From Candidatus Limimonas egerieequi (GTDB lineage Bacteria > Bacillota > Clostridia > Oscillospirales > Acutalibacteraceae): a DNA stretch of 64,000 nt. Where the stretch lies: positions 1 through 64,000 of the forward strand of contig JAGHVH010000015.1 of the NCBI GenBank assembly GCA_018064455.1. The letters are read 5' to 3'. Positions 16,182 through 24,983 of the stretch are shown here, piece by piece (within the stretch, counting starts at the first letter, position 1; each line of letters opens with the position of its first letter). Below the pieces are notes generated by a model. It had not been told where the DNA came from and made no database searches. It was given only the letters and a program-made list of their open reading frames with translations. The position numbers were made by a program, and so were the translations under genes.

Positions 16182-16233
16182 AGAGCACCTCTCTATAAAT
16201 TATTTAATATGGTTGATACGGCTACTGTACTAG

Positions 16234-16812
16234 TTACCCAATTATGGTTACACTTCTGGTTTGCCTTCCTACTGAAGACGCAGCATCATGATCTGCATAA
16301 TACAAATCGATGCCGGCGGTTCCTCGGTCGTCCACGCGCCAAGTACCTAGACCATCTATTTCGATTAATGTACCAAGTGGTAAACTATTAGTGGCGCAGC
16401 TATATCCGCTAATAAGCACTCTTCCGCTCGCGCCGCAGACTATATCGTTCCCGTTCTCGTCCTTAGGGCGATTATAAGCCCATTGACCACAGCAGATAGG
16501 GCAACTGCAATAACCTGTAATTGTCATGGTCATTGAGCCACTGTAACTGCTGGTGTAACTAGGACTGTAAGAGTATGTATTCTCAACACAATCCTCCTCT
16601 TCCTCAACGTAATCTGATTGAGGAGTACAGTCCTCATCTAATATTTCGTCCTGTTCAGGTTCTGCAAGTATTATCTCTCCGACCTGAACTTCGTTTTCTG
16701 TGCTAACTTGATCAGCGTTTGTGCCATTGATGTTAGGCATAAACTGGAATGCTAATACCACGATAGATATTGAACATACTAAGAAAGCTACTCTTATATA
16801 AATACTTCGAAT
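16234..16812 (-). CDS. Secreted 3D-domain protein with apparent AUU start
   Basis: 192 aa if translation begins at ATT 16812. A signal-peptide-like segment (RSIYIRVAFLVCSISIVVLAF) is followed by an acidic linker and a C-terminal 3D/RlpA-like domain (about 95-190) with TMTITGYCSCPICCG and VDDRGTAGIDLYYADHD. The three Asp of the last motif define the 3D domain of wall-active lytic transglycosylase relatives. From the upstream TAG to GTG 16761 there is no ATG, GTG or TTG in this frame, yet AGGAGG sits 9 nt before ATT. A GTG 16761 start would cut the hydrophobic signal in half. Confidence 0.8.
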   Translation of the reverse strand: MRSIYIRVAFLVCSISIVVLAFQFMPNINGTNADQVSTENEVQVGEIILAEPEQDEILDEDCTPQSDYVEEEEDCVENTYSYSPSYTSSYSGSMTMTITGYCSCPICCGQWAYNRPKDENGNDIVCGASGRVLISGYSCATNSLPLGTLIEIDGLGTWRVDDRGTAGIDLYYADHDAASSVGRQTRSVTIIG

Positions 16813-16868
16813 ATTATCTTTCCTCCTATTTCTTCTCTACGGTAGCAACGTAATCAACCATATTATGA

Positions 16869-17144
16869 CTAAATAGTTTTGTTTGCTGCACCACAATGTG
16901 GGCAGAACGCAAAGTCTTCTCCAATTGTTTGTGGGTTAGACTTAATCTTGTGGAAACAAGCGGAGCACATATAGTCCCCAGAATTGTTACACTCAATCCA
17001 GTGACCCGTTGTATAAGGCACGAGTCGTACAAATTCGACTCCGTAGTAACTATCAACATGTTCAGGGGTAATCGGCTCAGTAAAAAATGGCAACGGCCTC
17101 GCGATATCTTTTACTTCTACTTTTCCTCCGTAAATCCAATCCAT
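16869..17144 (-). CDS. Zinc-ribbon protein
   Basis: 91 aa starting MDWIYGGKVEVKDIARPLPF, ATG 17144 after TGGAGGATACAT. C-terminal HWIECNNSGDYMCSAC and FCPHCGA give a four-Cys ribbon like those of the 2-10 kb operon. Its own promoter appears to lie just upstream (17177-17205). Confidence 0.68.
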   Translation of the reverse strand: MDWIYGGKVEVKDIARPLPFFTEPITPEHVDSYYGVEFVRLVPYTTGHWIECNNSGDYMCSACFHKIKSNPQTIGEDFAFCPHCGAANKTI

Positions 17145-17176
17145 ATGTATCCTCCATTTATTTAATTGACACGAAC

Positions 17177-17205
17177 ATCTTAGCACATTATTTAATTAAT
17201 GTCAA
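17177..17205 (-). promoter_or_regulatory. Sigma-70-type promoter
   Basis: On the minus strand TTGACA (17205-17200) and TAAGAT (17182-17177) are separated by 17 nt. It overlaps the stop of the upstream glycosyltransferase gene and points to 16869 and following genes. Confidence 0.7.
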
Positions 17206-17828
17206 GAATTTTCTGCAATTTTTTGCAAACTTTTTCTATTCTTGTCGTCTACGATAATTGTTCCCTGGTGTCCGCACACAACTCTTGTGTCACAGAAAAT
17301 CTTATAACCACATTCTCTTGCTCTTAGACAGAATGAGAAATCCTCACCCATTCCACCGAGCTGATCAAACGGCCCGCCAAATCTGTTCTGTATAGCCTCT
17401 AACACCGAAGTCTTTATAAGGAGACATCCTCCTCCCACTCCTTCTACCTCTACCATTTGATCCTCTGGGTAATCATCTAAGTATGACTCAAATACAAATC
17501 TGTCGTCTTCAATTCGTAGCGTCGGATACATTATTGGAGAGTAATTTGGTCTTCTCTTAAAATAGAGTCCCGACACAACGTCAACGTTATCTTCGTATAA
17601 TTTAACGAGCGCATCGGTTGGGAACGTCATATCCGAGTCCATAAAGAAAACGTAGTCATATCCGCCCTCAATAGCCTCTTTAGCAAATCTGTTTCTCGCC
17701 TCGGCTATAAGTGTGTCGGTGATAAATTGAATACCGCAAGTACACGGCCTCTCCAGTGAAAGTACACTTTGTACAAACGGTGCATCCATCTTAGCGTACG
17801 TAGGTACGCAGATTAATATACTTGGCAT
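17202..17828 (-). CDS. GT-A fold glycosyltransferase-like protein
   Basis: 208 aa starting MPSILICVPTYAKMDAPFVQ after GGAGGAATTGCA. It has the nucleotide-sugar DXD motif in FFMDSDMTFP (about 70-80), a GGGCLLIKTSVLEAI segment and a GEDFSFCLRARECGY segment, all typical of GT2-like phage and bacterial enzymes. Likely transfers a sugar onto DNA, virion protein or a host glycan. It belongs to a cluster with another GT (18877) and a radical SAM enzyme (19464). Confidence 0.8.
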   Translation of the reverse strand: MPSILICVPTYAKMDAPFVQSVLSLERPCTCGIQFITDTLIAEARNRFAKEAIEGGYDYVFFMDSDMTFPTDALVKLYEDNVDVVSGLYFKRRPNYSPIMYPTLRIEDDRFVFESYLDDYPEDQMVEVEGVGGGCLLIKTSVLEAIQNRFGGPFDQLGGMGEDFSFCLRARECGYKIFCDTRVVCGHQGTIIVDDKNRKSLQKIAENS

Positions 17829-17861
17829 TGCAATTCCTCCTATTTGTGCCATTTAGGCACT

Positions 17862-18113
17862 TTATTCTTTAATGTATAGGCCACAATGGCACATACCTGA
17901 GTCCATCTCTCGGAACTCCCTACACATACATTTTGTATCTTCGTTCTTAACGATACTGCAAGGGCAGTATCCAGAGTTGTCCTTCAACGCTTTCTTAATC
18001 TCTTTGACGAAATCAACATCTGGATTAAGTTTGATAGTTGGTTTTCGTTCTTCGAGTTTGTCAAAAAATGTTTTGCCGTAATCTTTATTTTGTTCTACGA
18101 GTTCTTCGTACAT
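17862..18113 (-). CDS. Ferredoxin-thioredoxin reductase catalytic-chain-like protein
   Basis: 83 aa. Three CxC pairs are visible, C50/C52 (YCPCS), C62/C64 (KCMCR) and C75/C77 (MCHCG). This is the arrangement of the FTR catalytic subunit, which uses a 4Fe-4S cluster and a redox-active disulfide to pass ferredoxin electrons to thioredoxin-like proteins. In Methanosarcina an FTR-like ferredoxin disulfide reductase feeds NrdH and class III RNR (established). NrdH and NrdD are encoded 4-6 kb upstream here, so the same chain is plausible. Confidence 0.8.
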   Translation of the reverse strand: MYEELVEQNKDYGKTFFDKLEERKPTIKLNPDVDFVKEIKKALKDNSGYCPCSIVKNEDTKCMCREFREMDSGMCHCGLYIKE

Positions 18114-18114
18114 T

Positions 18115-18861
18115 TTACTTTCCCTCTTCTGCGATAATCATTGAATCAATAATAGAACCAATCGACATAAAGTCTTCGCTCTTGACGACTCTCTTGTAAT
18201 CTTTCTTACTGAAGAATCGTCTCTTTTCTGTGGCAGTCCTAAATGTATTGCAATATGAATAAAGCATCTCAAAGTCTCTGCTATAGCAGTGGAAGTTGTT
18301 AGCGATATAATGCAGCGCACCAACGGGTGCACCGATATCATTTGCGACTTTCTGATGTAACATTTCAATTGCATGAATGTTCATAGGGAATGCTTTAACT
18401 CCGTCATTAGACCTGAAGACCACTGTCATTTCTAGCTTGCCATTGACGTAGTTAAACATCATTAACTGTAAGCAAGGTGGGTCAGAAGTAAAGTTTATAT
18501 CGTCTTGACCAAGTGCAATACACGCTCTTCTCGTATGAAGGTTGCGTTTGAGTTCGTCAATTAGCTGATTATAATACTTTGAATACAATTGATGGTACGT
18601 ATATTCCCATCCGGAGTCGTCTGCTGTTCCATCAATAAACTCTTTGTCGTATTTATACAACCCTTTTAGGTCAGACATGATTGACTTACTAATGAACGGT
18701 TCCGAAGTCGGCTCTTCAATGTCGAGACACAATTGTATCTCTCTTGTCCAATCTGTTCTGTCTTGATTTTCTCTCTGTTGTAAAACCCCTTTGGAGTTGA
18801 GAGCAATCATAGCCTGCTCTACACCTTCTCCAATGGATTTTGTGCTTATATATTGATACAT
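18115..18861 (-). CDS. Thymidylate-synthase-like enzyme (TS or hydroxymethylase)
   Basis: 248 aa of thymidylate synthase fold. DPPCLQLMMFNYVNGKLEM carries the catalytic Cys. VVFRSNDGVKAFPMNIHAIE carries the Arg-Ser-x-Asp and Asn of the pyrimidine pocket, and FHCYSRD the conserved His/Tyr. It should methylate dUMP or hydroxymethylate dUMP/dCMP using methylene-THF. The loop around the pocket Asn, which separates dUMP from dCMP enzymes, reads FPMNI, so the Asn is kept and a dUMP-type substrate is favoured. Neighbouring glycosyltransferases leave a hypermodified base possible. Confidence 0.8.
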   Translation of the reverse strand: MYQYISTKSIGEGVEQAMIALNSKGVLQQRENQDRTDWTREIQLCLDIEEPTSEPFISKSIMSDLKGLYKYDKEFIDGTADDSGWEYTYHQLYSKYYNQLIDELKRNLHTRRACIALGQDDINFTSDPPCLQLMMFNYVNGKLEMTVVFRSNDGVKAFPMNIHAIEMLHQKVANDIGAPVGALHYIANNFHCYSRDFEMLYSYCNTFRTATEKRRFFSKKDYKRVVKSEDFMSIGSIIDSMIIAEEGK

Positions 18862-18876
18862 TAACTATCTCCTAAA

Positions 18877-19479
18877 TTAAATATCTTCCTGTAAGATTTT
18901 AAATCTATACATGTTAGATCCCTGTCTTAGGTATCTATAAAAATAAAGCGCTCTTGCAAATTCTTCCATATTTTTACTTGCGCGCTTTTCAAAAATCTTA
19001 TCCATAAAATCATTGTCCTCGGCTGGTTGTTGTGCTCTAAATCTGATGTCACCTATTAGCTCTCTGTTAAAGCAATATTGCCATACCATCGCATAGCACT
19101 TGCAGTTATATTTGTCGCTTAGGAATGGGATTTTAATCATGTCCTTTCCCTTCACAAACTCTATCACGCTAGCGATTGCATAATCGTCTATCAACCAATC
19201 GTCTCCGTCCATAAACCATATATATTCTCCATGAGACGCCTCGAGGCCTATATTCCTGGCGAGGCCGCAGGAGTGGACGCTACATTCAATTATCTGATCT
19301 GCCACTCCGTATTCCTCAATAATATTTCTAGTGTTATCAGTGCACGAGTCCAATACAAATATATACTCTACGTTGTCATCTGCAAGTTTTTGCTGCGATA
19401 TAGACATTAACAAATCGCCTATAAACGGCTCCAGATTAAAGCATGGCACTATAACACTCAATTCTATTCTGTTGTCCAT
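18877..19479 (-). CDS. Family 2 glycosyltransferase
   Basis: 200 aa. LSVIVPCFNLEPFIGDLL at the N terminus, HSCGLARNIGLEASHGEYIW and the metal-binding FMDGDDWLID (about 88-97) are classic GT2 motifs. It is short (GT2 usually 230-350 aa), so the acceptor domain is reduced. The start overlaps the radical SAM gene by 16 nt, implying a common pathway. Confidence 0.88.
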   Translation of the reverse strand: MDNRIELSVIVPCFNLEPFIGDLLMSISQQKLADDNVEYIFVLDSCTDNTRNIIEEYGVADQIIECSVHSCGLARNIGLEASHGEYIWFMDGDDWLIDDYAIASVIEFVKGKDMIKIPFLSDKYNCKCYAMVWQYCFNRELIGDIRFRAQQPAEDNDFMDKIFEKRASKNMEEFARALYFYRYLRQGSNMYRFKILQEDI

Positions 19480-20207
19480 TCTTTTATGTCTCCTGTTGTT
19501 GTATGGAACTCAACCCTACTATTGTTCCTAGCGTTTGTGTTGCAATATTTGCACATTTTTGTAGGCTCGTTTAGAAACTTCTTTATTTCGGGCTCTCCAT
19601 TTCTGAATATATCAATGCTTATGTCGTCCAGATTGTATGGCATATCAATATCAAAGTGGTTAGCAAATATATCTATGTTGGGCATAACACAGCAAGGATA
19701 TAATCTACCGTCTTTTAGGAAATACCACTTATGTATATGTAGATCACACATTAGGAATGATGTTATCATGTCTTGCTTACCTTCGAGATCTAGAGACACA
19801 TTGTACATATTTCCCTTTTCGTGTATTTCTTTGATTTTGAAATCATTTACTTTAGCCCAATCGATATTTAGCCCATAGTCGCTAACACATATGCCTATGT
19901 TTTTCTTATTCATATCTTCTACGGACACTTTATTGAGAAGTATACCGTTAGTGACCAGGAATATTTTCGCACTAGGGAATAGATCTCTGGCAACACAACA
20001 GAACTCAAACCATTGCGGATGGAGAAGTGGCTCGCCACCCATAATCCTAATTGTTCCAATGTCGGTTATGCACGAAAGCCTGGTCATCTCGCACTTAAAT
20101 TCATTGAGATCTTTATAGTATGGCTCTGCAATATTTGAGAAATGAGAACATCCGGCACACTTTAGATTGCAGTGGTCGGTTATGTGGGTTTCAATATAAT
20201 CTATCAT
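19464..20207 (-). CDS. Radical SAM enzyme with C-terminal Cys cluster
   Basis: 247 aa. The cluster-binding CNLKCAGC is at residues 13-20, IRIMGGEPLLHPQW binds SAM, and extra cysteines occur in the C-terminal half (LYPCCVM, CKYCN), suggesting an auxiliary SPASM-like site. Enzymes of this class modify peptides, sugars or nucleotides. Together with the overlapping GT2 it may form a sugar or base modification pathway (inference). Confidence 0.82.
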   Translation of the reverse strand: MIDYIETHITDHCNLKCAGCSHFSNIAEPYYKDLNEFKCEMTRLSCITDIGTIRIMGGEPLLHPQWFEFCCVARDLFPSAKIFLVTNGILLNKVSVEDMNKKNIGICVSDYGLNIDWAKVNDFKIKEIHEKGNMYNVSLDLEGKQDMITSFLMCDLHIHKWYFLKDGRLYPCCVMPNIDIFANHFDIDMPYNLDDISIDIFRNGEPEIKKFLNEPTKMCKYCNTNARNNSRVEFHTTTGDIKEWTTE

Positions 20208-20213
20208 AATAGA

Positions 20214-20498
20214 TCACTTCCTAATATATTTTTTATGCCAATCTTGGTAACACTTTTTCTTGCAAGGTACTTTGGACGGATCTACGTTCATCCAGTAATT
20301 GACTACGCTACTGTAATAATCGTCGAACGATACTCCAACTTCACAGAAGTCACAGATATCATACGACTCTGACTTTTTGCGATAAGATTTGTTTGGATAT
20401 GTTTCTTTGCTGCGTCTAATCTTGCGATTCGCAATCTTTTTGTCCATTTTATTTTTCTTATCTCCACAGTAACTTGTGTGTTTCTTTGATCTGCTCAT
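20214..20498 (-). CDS. Basic Cys-containing phage protein
   Basis: 94 aa, very basic N terminus (SRSKKHTSYCGDKKNKMDKK, then NRKIRR), C-terminal CDFCE and CKKKCYQDWHKKY. The SRSKKH start is a recurrent phage protein; the basic and Cys-containing composition suggests nucleic-acid binding. Function unknown. Confidence 0.65.
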   Translation of the reverse strand: MSRSKKHTSYCGDKKNKMDKKIANRKIRRSKETYPNKSYRKKSESYDICDFCEVGVSFDDYYSSVVNYWMNVDPSKVPCKKKCYQDWHKKYIRK

Positions 20499-20509
20499 AA
20501 TAACCTCCG

Positions 20510-20995
20510 TTAGCTAATAACTTCAGCGTATTGATTTGGAGACGCGAGCTTAACCCCGAGCACATCATCGTAATGACTTTCGCATCCGGGCACGTATCTT
20601 CCAAATTTGATTATGATATTCTCATACTTTTGTAACAGGGCGACTTGATATAAAACCTCACTCTTATTAAACCCCGTATAGATTATTACCGTGTCGTTAC
20701 AGGCATATTCTTTTCTAAGTTTTCTAATGATATTTTCTAATTCTGGGTACTGCTCAAATGGTTCAAATCCCGCAAAACAAACAGCTTTTGTTATGTCGTT
20801 TTTGATGTATCTTTTTATGATATCGTCGTCACTCATATTGATTAGTTTAGATGTTCTCCAATCATAATTTTGACATACTGATAATGGAATGTTAGCTTCC
20901 TTGCAGCATTTACCGTCACAGAACGCAGTAGCTATATACATGCACGGTTCTTTATATTGGACAAAATCTTCGTCAACAATTGTACGTATAACCAT
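20510..20995 (-). CDS. nrdG: Anaerobic RNR activating protein
   Basis: 161 aa radical SAM activase. It uses a 4Fe-4S cluster and SAM to generate the glycyl radical on NrdD. The N-terminal CMYIATAFCDGKCCKE supplies the cluster ligands in an atypical spacing seen in NrdG variants. AGFEPFEQYPELE corresponds to the GGEPL SAM motif. It is separated from nrdD by a homing endonuclease gene, which it overlaps by 23 nt. Confidence 0.85.
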   Translation of the reverse strand: MVIRTIVDEDFVQYKEPCMYIATAFCDGKCCKEANIPLSVCQNYDWRTSKLINMSDDDIIKRYIKNDITKAVCFAGFEPFEQYPELENIIRKLRKEYACNDTVIIYTGFNKSEVLYQVALLQKYENIIIKFGRYVPGCESHYDDVLGVKLASPNQYAEVIS

Positions 20996-21689
20996 TTAAT
21001 ATTTCTCCAATTTCTAAATATATATTCTCTTCGTTTGTGAGTTCGAATAAATCGATATTGTGGGAGTGGCAGTACTCTCTCTTCATATCGTCTCGCGACA
21101 GTGATTCTATGTATTTATCGTCCGGCAAACCAAATATATTATCAAAGTGTTGTTCGCCTTGGTATTCCACTAAACACCTAAGAGATTTATCAGAATTAAA
21201 TATTGCAAAATCAAACCTTAATGGATATTTTTTACCCCTTAGATCGGGAAATGTATATTGTTTTTCATATAATATATTATGTTCTTTTAGGTACTCTTCT
21301 ATCATTACTTCTCTATACGACATAATACATCCACAAGATTTAGTGTCTCCGGTCTGTAAATATGAAGAATAAACATCAACTATATTTCCACAATCACACA
21401 TACATCTCCAAACGGCTCTGCCATTTTTTGATCCGGCATACTCAATTACCGAAAGTTTTCCAAATCTTCTACCGGTTAGATCAACGGTTCTGGCTTTAGA
21501 TGTGGCCTCTCTGTTATAACATCCGCAAGAAACGATTGCGCCACTTCTTAGATGTTGACCTTTAACCTTTTTGATATTTCCACAGTCACATTTACAAATC
21601 CACTCTGCCTGACCCCCGGTAGACGGTGCCCTTTCAAGCACCGTCAATCTGCCGAATTTTTGTCCCGTGAGATCAATAAGTCTAGTCAT
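20973..21689 (-). CDS. Free-standing homing-type endonuclease
   Basis: 238 aa. Two DNA-binding repeats (LTGQKFGRLTVLE ... CKCDCGN and LTGRRFGKLSVIE ... CMCDCGN, each ending SCGC) are followed by a nuclease domain with RFDFAIFNSDKS and LVEYQGEQHFD, the D...ExQ...H pattern of EDxHD/Vsr-like homing nucleases. It sits between nrdD and nrdG with overlaps on both sides, a favoured invasion site in phages. Probably mobile rather than part of nucleotide metabolism. Confidence 0.85.
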   Translation of the reverse strand: MTRLIDLTGQKFGRLTVLERAPSTGGQAEWICKCDCGNIKKVKGQHLRSGAIVSCGCYNREATSKARTVDLTGRRFGKLSVIEYAGSKNGRAVWRCMCDCGNIVDVYSSYLQTGDTKSCGCIMSYREVMIEEYLKEHNILYEKQYTFPDLRGKKYPLRFDFAIFNSDKSLRCLVEYQGEQHFDNIFGLPDDKYIESLSRDDMKREYCHSHNIDLFELTNEENIYLEIGEILNGYTYNC

Positions 21690-23598
21690 TCATTGTTTCT
21701 GCCAATTCGTACCACTGTCTTGTACTGAACTCAGCAAACCTCTCTTTTGAAAAACTTCTGGTAGGTACTAAATATCCGACAATTCTAACGTAAGTATCAA
21801 ATACTGGTTTGCCGCAGCTAGGGCAGATATCCGTACCGATAAAGCCATGGTGGTTTTCGCATTCATTAATTCTTGTGTTAAATGCGAAATAGATAACTCC
21901 GGACTCGGCGATTCTATTTAACATATCCCAAGCAACTTCTGTGTTAGGGAAGTTTGACTCTAGGTTGATGTGTGCAATAGCACCTCCAGAGCACTTAGCG
22001 TCAAGAACTGCGCTCAACCTTAGCTTCTCTTGAATTGTGCACTTAGTTGAAAGTGGTATCCATTGATTGCTGTAGATGAACTTCTCATTTAAGTCGTAGA
22101 GCTCATTATCTTTTTGGCACAAAATACATGCCGCACGTTCTGCCGGCACACTTTCAATGTTGAAACTATACTCGTCGGTAAATGAGTCCTTTACATCGTT
22201 AAGAACCTCGAAGATCTTACTCGCAAATTCAATGCCTTCGTCGGTGTAGTATGTATATCCAAGCTCATCTGTTGTTGTGTATCCAAAAGCCTCAATTACT
22301 TCGAACAGTCCGAGGATGCCAACCGTACAGTATTGCTTGTCCATCTCGATCATACCGTCTTGGTAGTTAGGAAGAAGCCCCTTTTCTACGTTGCGTCTTA
22401 TGATACCTCGCACAACGTCGAGCGTCTTGCAGCAAAGCAATGTTCTCTTTTTAAGAAGTGCAAGATATTTCTTCTCGTCGCACTCTGTCTCTAGGGCAAT
22501 TCGCATAAGGTTGATTGTGTTTACCTTAACTGATCCAATTGACAATGCTGTGCCACCGATTGAATTGATAAATCCGCTTAACTTGGTCGTGTCGCTGAGC
22601 AAGCGGCAGCAGTTACTAAGTGTCGTGACATCTCCGCTAACAAAGAAATTGCTATCATTCCACTGTGTGTTATGGTCTGAACACCACCTAGCAAACTCTT
22701 CGTCGGCAAACTTGCCATCCTTATATAAAAGACTATAAGTTAAAACCGGAAACGTAAACATATTTACGCTTCTGATCTCAGATACTACCTCCATAAATAT
22801 TCTTTGGTGCTCCATCAGGTCTTCTACACAGTCAATTACATATGTACCGTCTGGATATACCATTCCGCCAAACAATGATTCAAGGTAGTTTCTGTCAAAA
22901 ATAGAAACGTTGACAAAACTAGTTTGATCTACGCGCATAAATGGCTGATTTAGCCTGTAAATAAGCTTCTGGAATGTTTGTCTTATATAATAATCAGGGT
23001 CTTTAATACAGTAACCACTATCACAATCCTTTTTCCAGAAGTAATATGTCCAAATCAATATGTTTGGGATGCCAACCGCACCCGATGAGCGGTTACTAGT
23101 GTAACTGATGAACTCAATTACGTCGTCGGTAAACGTGGTTAAGTGGTTTGGGGGTTGATTATTGTAATTTTTTAAGAAAAATAGCCCCTCTGTAGCCAAT
23201 CTAGATAAATCATATGCGTAACAGTATGGGATGTATGTGGTTGAAGGTGCGTCGTGAAGGTAAAAAGCACCGCTATACTCAGCATCAAGCCATTCTTTCG
23301 CAGTTTTGAGGTTATATTTCTTTTTAATCTCATAGAAAATCTTATTGAACGCAAATAATTTGTCGTGAGACTTGCCTTTTTCGTTCATTAAGCTTCTAAT
23401 ATCTTTGTTTGATGCATTTGCGTTAGCATCAATTGTTACATCGGCAACATTCTTGTCGATAAATCCGTCAATAAAGTCTGAAAAGTTAAGCTGCGACTCA
23501 TGAAATCCATTAAGATACTCAAAATCTTCTCCGTACTTCTCACTCATCTGAGCCATAGCCTTTTCGAAATCTTTATTCATTTTGATTGGTATGTTCAT
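21682..23598 (-). CDS. nrdD: Anaerobic (class III) ribonucleoside-triphosphate reductase
   Basis: 638 aa catalytic subunit reducing NTPs to dNTPs under anoxia. Visible are the C-terminal zinc site (CENHHGFIG ... CPSCG) and the glycyl-radical loop RIVGYLVPTR near the end, with active-site Cys in the middle. It lacks an obvious N-terminal ATP-cone, and its N terminus is shorter than in E. coli NrdD (712 aa). ATG 23598 follows AAGGAGTTTGCAC. A co-encoded NrdH and FTR-like protein suggest a thioredoxin-type reductant rather than formate. Confidence 0.93.
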   Translation of the reverse strand: MNIPIKMNKDFEKAMAQMSEKYGEDFEYLNGFHESQLNFSDFIDGFIDKNVADVTIDANANASNKDIRSLMNEKGKSHDKLFAFNKIFYEIKKKYNLKTAKEWLDAEYSGAFYLHDAPSTTYIPYCYAYDLSRLATEGLFFLKNYNNQPPNHLTTFTDDVIEFISYTSNRSSGAVGIPNILIWTYYFWKKDCDSGYCIKDPDYYIRQTFQKLIYRLNQPFMRVDQTSFVNVSIFDRNYLESLFGGMVYPDGTYVIDCVEDLMEHQRIFMEVVSEIRSVNMFTFPVLTYSLLYKDGKFADEEFARWCSDHNTQWNDSNFFVSGDVTTLSNCCRLLSDTTKLSGFINSIGGTALSIGSVKVNTINLMRIALETECDEKKYLALLKKRTLLCCKTLDVVRGIIRRNVEKGLLPNYQDGMIEMDKQYCTVGILGLFEVIEAFGYTTTDELGYTYYTDEGIEFASKIFEVLNDVKDSFTDEYSFNIESVPAERAACILCQKDNELYDLNEKFIYSNQWIPLSTKCTIQEKLRLSAVLDAKCSGGAIAHINLESNFPNTEVAWDMLNRIAESGVIYFAFNTRINECENHHGFIGTDICPSCGKPVFDTYVRIVGYLVPTRSFSKERFAEFSTRQWYELAETMND

Positions 23599-23617
23599 GT
23601 GCAAACTCCTTGATATT

Positions 23618-23818
23618 TTATTGCAAGTTTACCCATTTAACAGCATCTGCGAACTGCATTAGCTGTCCATCAACACTAAGCACGGGAACTTGAGTGATGC
23701 CAAGCGTTGTCATTTGTTCTACCGAGTTGTTTTCGGTGAACTCGATGCCCTTTTCATTAAGTTTGCTAGTTAAAACCTTGCACTTAGGGCATCCGGTGCT
23801 GTATAAAACTACATCCAT
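23618..23818 (-). CDS. nrdH: NrdH-type glutaredoxin
   Basis: 66 aa with the redox motif CPKC (residues 10-13), QVPVLSVDGQL (cis-Pro loop) and a final helix FADAVKWV. Reduces ribonucleotide reductase or other disulfides. It lies 20 nt upstream of nrdD and overlaps the ClpP-like stop by 1 nt. Confidence 0.88.
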   Translation of the reverse strand: MDVVLYSTGCPKCKVLTSKLNEKGIEFTENNSVEQMTTLGITQVPVLSVDGQLMQFADAVKWVNLQ

Positions 23819-24456
23819 TATAAAATCTCCTCAATATCGCAATCTTCTCCAATAATGTAGTCCACACAACCCTTTTCCTTTGCCTCGTCGGCAAACAGAT
23901 ACCATTCAACTCTAAATTTATCGGTGTATTCTTCTTCGGTAATGTTGGTTCGCTCCAAAACATATTCCTTGAGTCTATCCTCCATCTTGTTTTGGAACTC
24001 AATCTGGTCTTTAACCTTGGCCGTTGAGTTATAAACGAAGCTAGAGCCGTCGTGAAGCAAGAATTTTGCATTAGGTGTTGCGTATCTCTTGTGTCCGGCG
24101 AGTCCGATGAAGAATCCCATCGAGTACTGATATCCTAAATTGATTGTGTACACCGGTGTCTTACTATTTCTGATTATATCTATTAATTCGAAGCCAGAAT
24201 CAACCTCTCCGCCGTAAGATACGACGTACAAACGAATTGGTTGTCTAAGTTCTACCGGTACACCCATATCTTCCTTATTGATTTGAAGGATATGTTTAAC
24301 TATTTCATGTACTGACGACTGTTCGACGTCACTGTTGAAATATAGTTTTCTTTGTTTTAAATCCTGAAGATAAAATGCAGCGTCAATGTCTGCAGAATTA
24401 AGCAAAAGCTGATCTAAATCGAGCTCTATATCGTAGTAGCCTCTATTGTTGCTCAT
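23818..24456 (-). CDS. ClpP-like serine protease
   Basis: 212 aa. ClpP fold with oxyanion segment SYGGEVDSG, catalytic Ser in YQYSMGFFI, His in AKFLLHDGS and a late Asp. Phage ClpP homologues are often prohead proteases, but this copy sits in the nucleotide-metabolism operon without capsid genes. It may instead process host proteins or act with host Clp ATPase. Overlaps the dNMP kinase by 4 nt. Confidence 0.85.
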   Translation of the reverse strand: MSNNRGYYDIELDLDQLLLNSADIDAAFYLQDLKQRKLYFNSDVEQSSVHEIVKHILQINKEDMGVPVELRQPIRLYVVSYGGEVDSGFELIDIIRNSKTPVYTINLGYQYSMGFFIGLAGHKRYATPNAKFLLHDGSSFVYNSTAKVKDQIEFQNKMEDRLKEYVLERTNITEEEYTDKFRVEWYLFADEAKEKGCVDYIIGEDCDIEEIL

Positions 24457-24983
24457 ATCATTTCCTCCAAAGCCTTAATAACTTTTGCGTCTAGGTCGGA
24501 TAAGTCTCCATCGTTTATAATATTGAAGTCAGGACGCATGTTGTCCAACTCGGTCTCAGATTTATGCGATTTTTGTTCGTCTGTTAGACCATTATCAAAG
24601 TCGGGTCTTGTTACTCTCCAATGCCATACAATAAATCCATACTTTACTAGTCCAAAAACCTCATTTTTAAACCTGGCGTCCGGAATAATAACGTAGTCCC
24701 ACTGATCTTTAAACAACGATAAAAACTCACCAACGTGATCAACCCAATAGTCTGGGTTTTGTGCTCTTACAACATCGGTTCCAACCTTTTGAAGCAATGT
24801 TCTCCCGGTTTCTCCCTTGTTGCCGTCCCATCCAAAGTATTCTTTGCAATAGAATTTAAGCAAGTCGGCATAATGCATGACCAATACACGTTTTTCAAAC
24901 CTATCATTTAATTCTTGTTTGATAAAATCTCCAACGGTGTCTTTACCGTGCCTTGCCTTACCAGAAACAACTATAATCTCCAC
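24453..24983 (-). CDS. Deoxynucleoside monophosphate kinase
   Basis: 176 aa P-loop kinase with GKARHGKDT at residues 8-16 and a lid region rich in Arg/Lys (WHWRVTRPD). Matches phage dNMP kinases that phosphorylate several dNMPs to dNDPs. Overlaps both neighbours by 1-4 nt (coupled). Confidence 0.82.
   Translation of the reverse strand: MEIIVVSGKARHGKDTVGDFIKQELNDRFEKRVLVMHYADLLKFYCKEYFGWDGNKGETGRTLLQKVGTDVVRAQNPDYWVDHVGEFLSLFKDQWDYVIIPDARFKNEVFGLVKYGFIVWHWRVTRPDFDNGLTDEQKSHKSETELDNMRPDFNIINDGDLSDLDAKVIKALEEMI

Noticed and set aside
22391-22738. Plus-strand frame of 115 codons
   Set aside because: Lies antisense within nrdD, which has unmistakable conserved motifs; no ribosome site.
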